From: Dehalococcoidia bacterium
Lineage (GTDB): Bacteria > Chloroflexota > Dehalococcoidia > JACQUA01
NCBI GenBank assembly: GCA_030689845.1
Contig: JAUYHV010000258.1
Location: 1-7,743 of the forward strand
Direction: 5' to 3'
DNA: 7,743 nt
Shown here: in pieces, positions 5,608-7,743 of the stretch
How positions within the stretch are numbered: the stretch's first letter is position 1
Layout of the letters: every line of letters starts with the position of its first letter
Position numbers and translations under genes: made by a program
Notes under the pieces: model-generated
What the model saw: the letters and a program-made list of their open reading frames with translations, nothing else
What the model was told of the DNA's origin: nothing
Database searches by the model: none

Positions 5608-6869
5608 TGAATCTGGCGGAACTCGAAATTAAAACCAAGGAAGAATTACTCGAAATATGTAAGGAACTGGGAATTGTCGGCTGCGGTCCTCTGAAAAAAC
5701 AGGACATAATGCTGAAGCTTTTGCAGACCCAGGCGGAACAGCAGGGTTACATATTTAGTTTTGGCATCCTGGAAACCGTGGACGACGGTTACGGGTTCTT
5801 ACGCCAGGATAATCTTTTACCGAGCAGCAACGATGTCTATGTATCTCAATCCCAGATAAGGAGGTTCGGTTTGCGTACAGGGGATGTGGTGACCGGTCAG
5901 GTGCGTTCCCCTAAGAACGGTGAAAAATACCCCAGTTTAATCCGGGTAGAAGCCGTGAACGGTGTTGATCCTGAATCTGCAAAAAACCGCCCCCATTTCA
6001 GTTCTCTGACCCCGATATTCCCCGATAAATTAATCGACCTGGAAACGGTGCCGGGCAATCTTTCTACGAGACTTGTTAATCTTATCGCCCCTATCGGAAG
6101 GGGACAGAGGGGACTTATCGTTTCTCCTCCCAAAGCAGGGAAAACCATCCTTTTAAAGAATATCGCCAACGGCATTGCTACGAATGCCCCCGATATACAC
6201 ATAATGTTTTGCCTGATAGGTGAGCGTCCCGAAGAAGTAACGGATATTAAGCGTTCCGTAAAGTGTGAGGTTATCGCGGCTACCTTTGATGAACCTGTGG
6301 AATCTCAAACAAGGGTGGCGGAACTCGCTCTTGACAGGGCAAAGAGACTGGTGGAAGGAGGACAGGACGTGGTGATACTACTTGATGGGATTACCCGGCT
6401 TACCAGGGCATACAACCTTGCCATGCCTCCCAGTGGCCGAACTCTTTCCGGTGGTATCGACCCCGTGGCTCTTTACCCGCCGAAGAAGTTCATCGGTGCT
6501 GCCAGGAACACGGAGGGAGGCGGAAGCTTAACTATACTGGCAACCTGTCTGGTAGATACGGGCAGTCGTATGGATGAGTTAATCTACGAGGAGTTTAAGG
6601 GTACCGGCAACTGGGAACTCCACCTGGATAGAAGGCTTGCGGAACGCCGCATATTCCCTGCCCTGGACATCCAGCGCAGCGGGACCAGGAGAGAGGAATT
6701 ACTGCTCGATGAGGCAACCATAAAGCAGATAATTTTGTTAAGGCGTATGGTCTCCATGATTGGTACGGATTCAAAAAATCCAACCGAAGCCGAAGAAAAG
6801 GTCATCGACCGCCTCAGTAGAACCCAGACCAATGCCGAGTTTCTGGCAACTCTTAACAGGGAGTCGTAG
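5607..6869 (+). CDS. rho: Transcription termination factor Rho
   Basis: Rho is a hexameric RNA-dependent ATPase that binds nascent RNA and releases RNA polymerase. The 420-residue length is standard. In order: the Rho N-terminal helical domain (about 1-45), the cold-shock-like RNA-binding domain (about 48-118, with GYGFLR), and the RecA-type motor. The motor has Walker A SPPKAGKT (173-180), catalytic Glu206 in GERPEEV, Walker B VVILLDG (255-261), Q-loop PPSGRTLSGG (274-283), the FKGTGN R-loop (330-335) and the arginine finger region RSGTRREELL (357-366). All core catalytic residues are present. Compared with E. coli, Asp210 is Gly205 and Ser266 is Gly261, both in the bicyclomycin pocket, and Met341 is Trp336. 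AGGAG (5595-5599) lies 7 bases before the ATG. The long structured leader suggests regulated, possibly autogenous, expression. Confidence 0.98.
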   Translation: MNLAELEIKTKEELLEICKELGIVGCGPLKKQDIMLKLLQTQAEQQGYIFSFGILETVDDGYGFLRQDNLLPSSNDVYVSQSQIRRFGLRTGDVVTGQVRSPKNGEKYPSLIRVEAVNGVDPESAKNRPHFSSLTPIFPDKLIDLETVPGNLSTRLVNLIAPIGRGQRGLIVSPPKAGKTILLKNIANGIATNAPDIHIMFCLIGERPEEVTDIKRSVKCEVIAATFDEPVESQTRVAELALDRAKRLVEGGQDVVILLDGITRLTRAYNLAMPPSGRTLSGGIDPVALYPPKKFIGAARNTEGGGSLTILATCLVDTGSRMDELIYEEFKGTGNWELHLDRRLAERRIFPALDIQRSGTRREELLLDEATIKQIILLRRMVSMIGTDSKNPTEAEEKVIDRLSRTQTNAEFLATLNRES

Positions 6870-7065
6870 AACGGCGTTCGATTAAGGAAAAAATTAAGGG
6901 GAGAAGCGGCCGGGTCGGATTTTGCAGGAAATTTACTTCCCAAGCTGAGTTTTTCCCGGCAGAATTTTCTATCTCTGGGAGGACAGGTGTCGGTGGCGTT
7001 GCCGGGTTTGGTTAACTGTTGGAAGAGTGAGAAACGGTTGAGCGGCATTCCGAGAGGTGTCATGT
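6870..7065. other. Spacer between rho and the DNA glycosylase gene
   Basis: An 11-bp palindrome GAACGGCGTTC (6869-6879) directly follows the rho stop. CCCGGCA (6955-6961) can pair with TGCCGGG (7000-7006) across a 38-base loop, followed by TTTGGTT, which is at best a weak terminator. The rho frame stays open after its TAG until TAA 7071-7073. Within it, GTG 6987 or 6993 after GGGAGGA could start a peptide of 26-28 residues overlapping the next gene; I do not call it as a gene. Confidence 0.45.
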
Positions 7066-7743
7066 TTGAATAAGGAGAACCCCGACGAGTACCGTCTAAA
7101 GTTAATTTTTGATTCTCTCCTGGCGCACTACGGCAGGCAAAATTGGTGGCCCGCTGATAATCCCTTTGAAATGATGATTGGGGCTATCCTGACTCAATCC
7201 ACGAACTGGAAGAATGTGGAAAAAGCGCTTTCAAATCTAAAACAGGCAGGCGCCATGGATTGTTTTACCCTGGCCGAGTTACGGCAAGCGGATATAGCCG
7301 CCCTTATCAGGCCTGCCGGTTATTTTAATGTGAAGGCAGCAAAACTTAAGGTCTTTTGTATCTGGTTGAAGGAAAACTACGGCTGTAATCTAAATAACCT
7401 TTTCGCCCTGGATACAGCTACGGTGCGCCGGGAACTGTTGGCCGTCTTTGGAATAGGTCCGGAAACGGCTGACAGTATAATTTTGTATGCAGCCGGGAAG
7501 CCTTCTTTTGTTGTTGATGCTTATACGATGAGGATTTTTCAGCGCCTCAAAACAGGTCCCAAAAAAGCTAATTACGGTGAATTCCGGGAGTTCTTTATGT
7601 ATAACCTGCCCCTGGATGCTTACCTGTTCAACGAGTTTCACGCCCTGGTGGTAAAACTCGGTAAAGATGTATGCCGAAAAATACCGACCTGCACCCGCTG
7701 CTGCCTGGGGTCGTTGTGCCCGACGGCAGATTTGATGTCTGAA
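7066..7743 (+). CDS. Endonuclease III-related DNA glycosylase, COG2231 type (3' end outside window)
   Basis: This is a base-excision repair DNA glycosylase of the HhH-GPD superfamily, with 226 codons visible and no stop before the window edge. The N-terminal segment WWPADNPFEMMIGAILTQ (27-44) then STNWKNVEKAL is typical of the COG2231 subgroup, which includes H. pylori MagIII, a 3-methyladenine glycosylase. The helix-hairpin-helix is at about 124-144 (VFGIGPETADS). Catalytic Asp151 lies in VVDAYT. Where bifunctional Nth enzymes have a Schiff-base Lys, this protein has Glu133, so a glycosylase without lyase activity is expected. Cysteines 203, 209, 212 and 218 (C-x5-C-x2-C-x5-C) fit a 4Fe-4S cluster, one residue tighter than E. 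coli Nth. TTG 7066 is chosen because AGAGG (7053-7057) lies 8 bases upstream; GTG 7057 is in frame but would overlap that site. An in-frame stop lies at 7039-7041. The damage substrate is uncertain. Confidence 0.9.
   Translation, partial: MNKENPDEYRLKLIFDSLLAHYGRQNWWPADNPFEMMIGAILTQSTNWKNVEKALSNLKQAGAMDCFTLAELRQADIAALIRPAGYFNVKAAKLKVFCIWLKENYGCNLNNLFALDTATVRRELLAVFGIGPETADSIILYAAGKPSFVVDAYTMRIFQRLKTGPKKANYGEFREFFMYNLPLDAYLFNEFHALVVKLGKDVCRKIPTCTRCCLGSLCPTADLMSE

Noticed and set aside
6584..7063. Minus-strand 159-codon frame opposite the end of rho
   Set aside because: Its first part is the antisense shadow of the rho motor domain and the rest has no protein-like features.

Overview
The window looks like a piece of a low-to-moderate GC bacterial chromosome, most likely a Clostridia-type Firmicute. 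This is inferred from AT-rich spacers, near-consensus sigma-A promoters, AGGAG-type ribosome binding sites, a TTG start, and a pyrG - rho - endonuclease-III-like gene order. I cannot name the species. No plasmid, phage or CRISPR signature is visible.

Layout. Bases 1-1654 (minus strand) hold a large secreted metallopeptidase-like gene whose 3' end lies outside the window; its reading frame is open from the start codon at 1654 to the window edge. Bases 1655-2075 are a spacer containing a 142-bp MITE with 14-bp terminal repeats and TA target duplications. The MITE appears to interrupt a 59-codon reading frame lying just upstream of the metallopeptidase gene. Bases 2076-2975 (minus) encode an exported, membrane-anchored protein with a cytoplasmic zinc ribbon. 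Bases 2976-3332 form a divergent promoter region, followed by pyrG (3333-5003, plus; CTP synthase). A 603-base spacer precedes rho (5607-6869, plus). It carries a good promoter whose -10 sits in an inverted repeat, two long inverted repeats, and two tiny upstream reading frames chained to rho by TAATG overlaps. Finally 7066 onward encodes a COG2231-type endonuclease III-related DNA glycosylase, missing only its extreme 3' end.

How the genes fit together. The plus-strand genes are housekeeping: CTP synthesis, transcription termination and base-excision repair. The minus-strand pair encodes exported proteins and may form a cell-surface module, but no shared function can be shown from sequence.

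I see no clear multi-gene novel system. The best leads are the structured rho leader with its micro-ORF chain, a Rho that lacks two bicyclomycin-pocket residues found in E. coli, the metallopeptidase of unplaced family, and the MITE-split small ORF.
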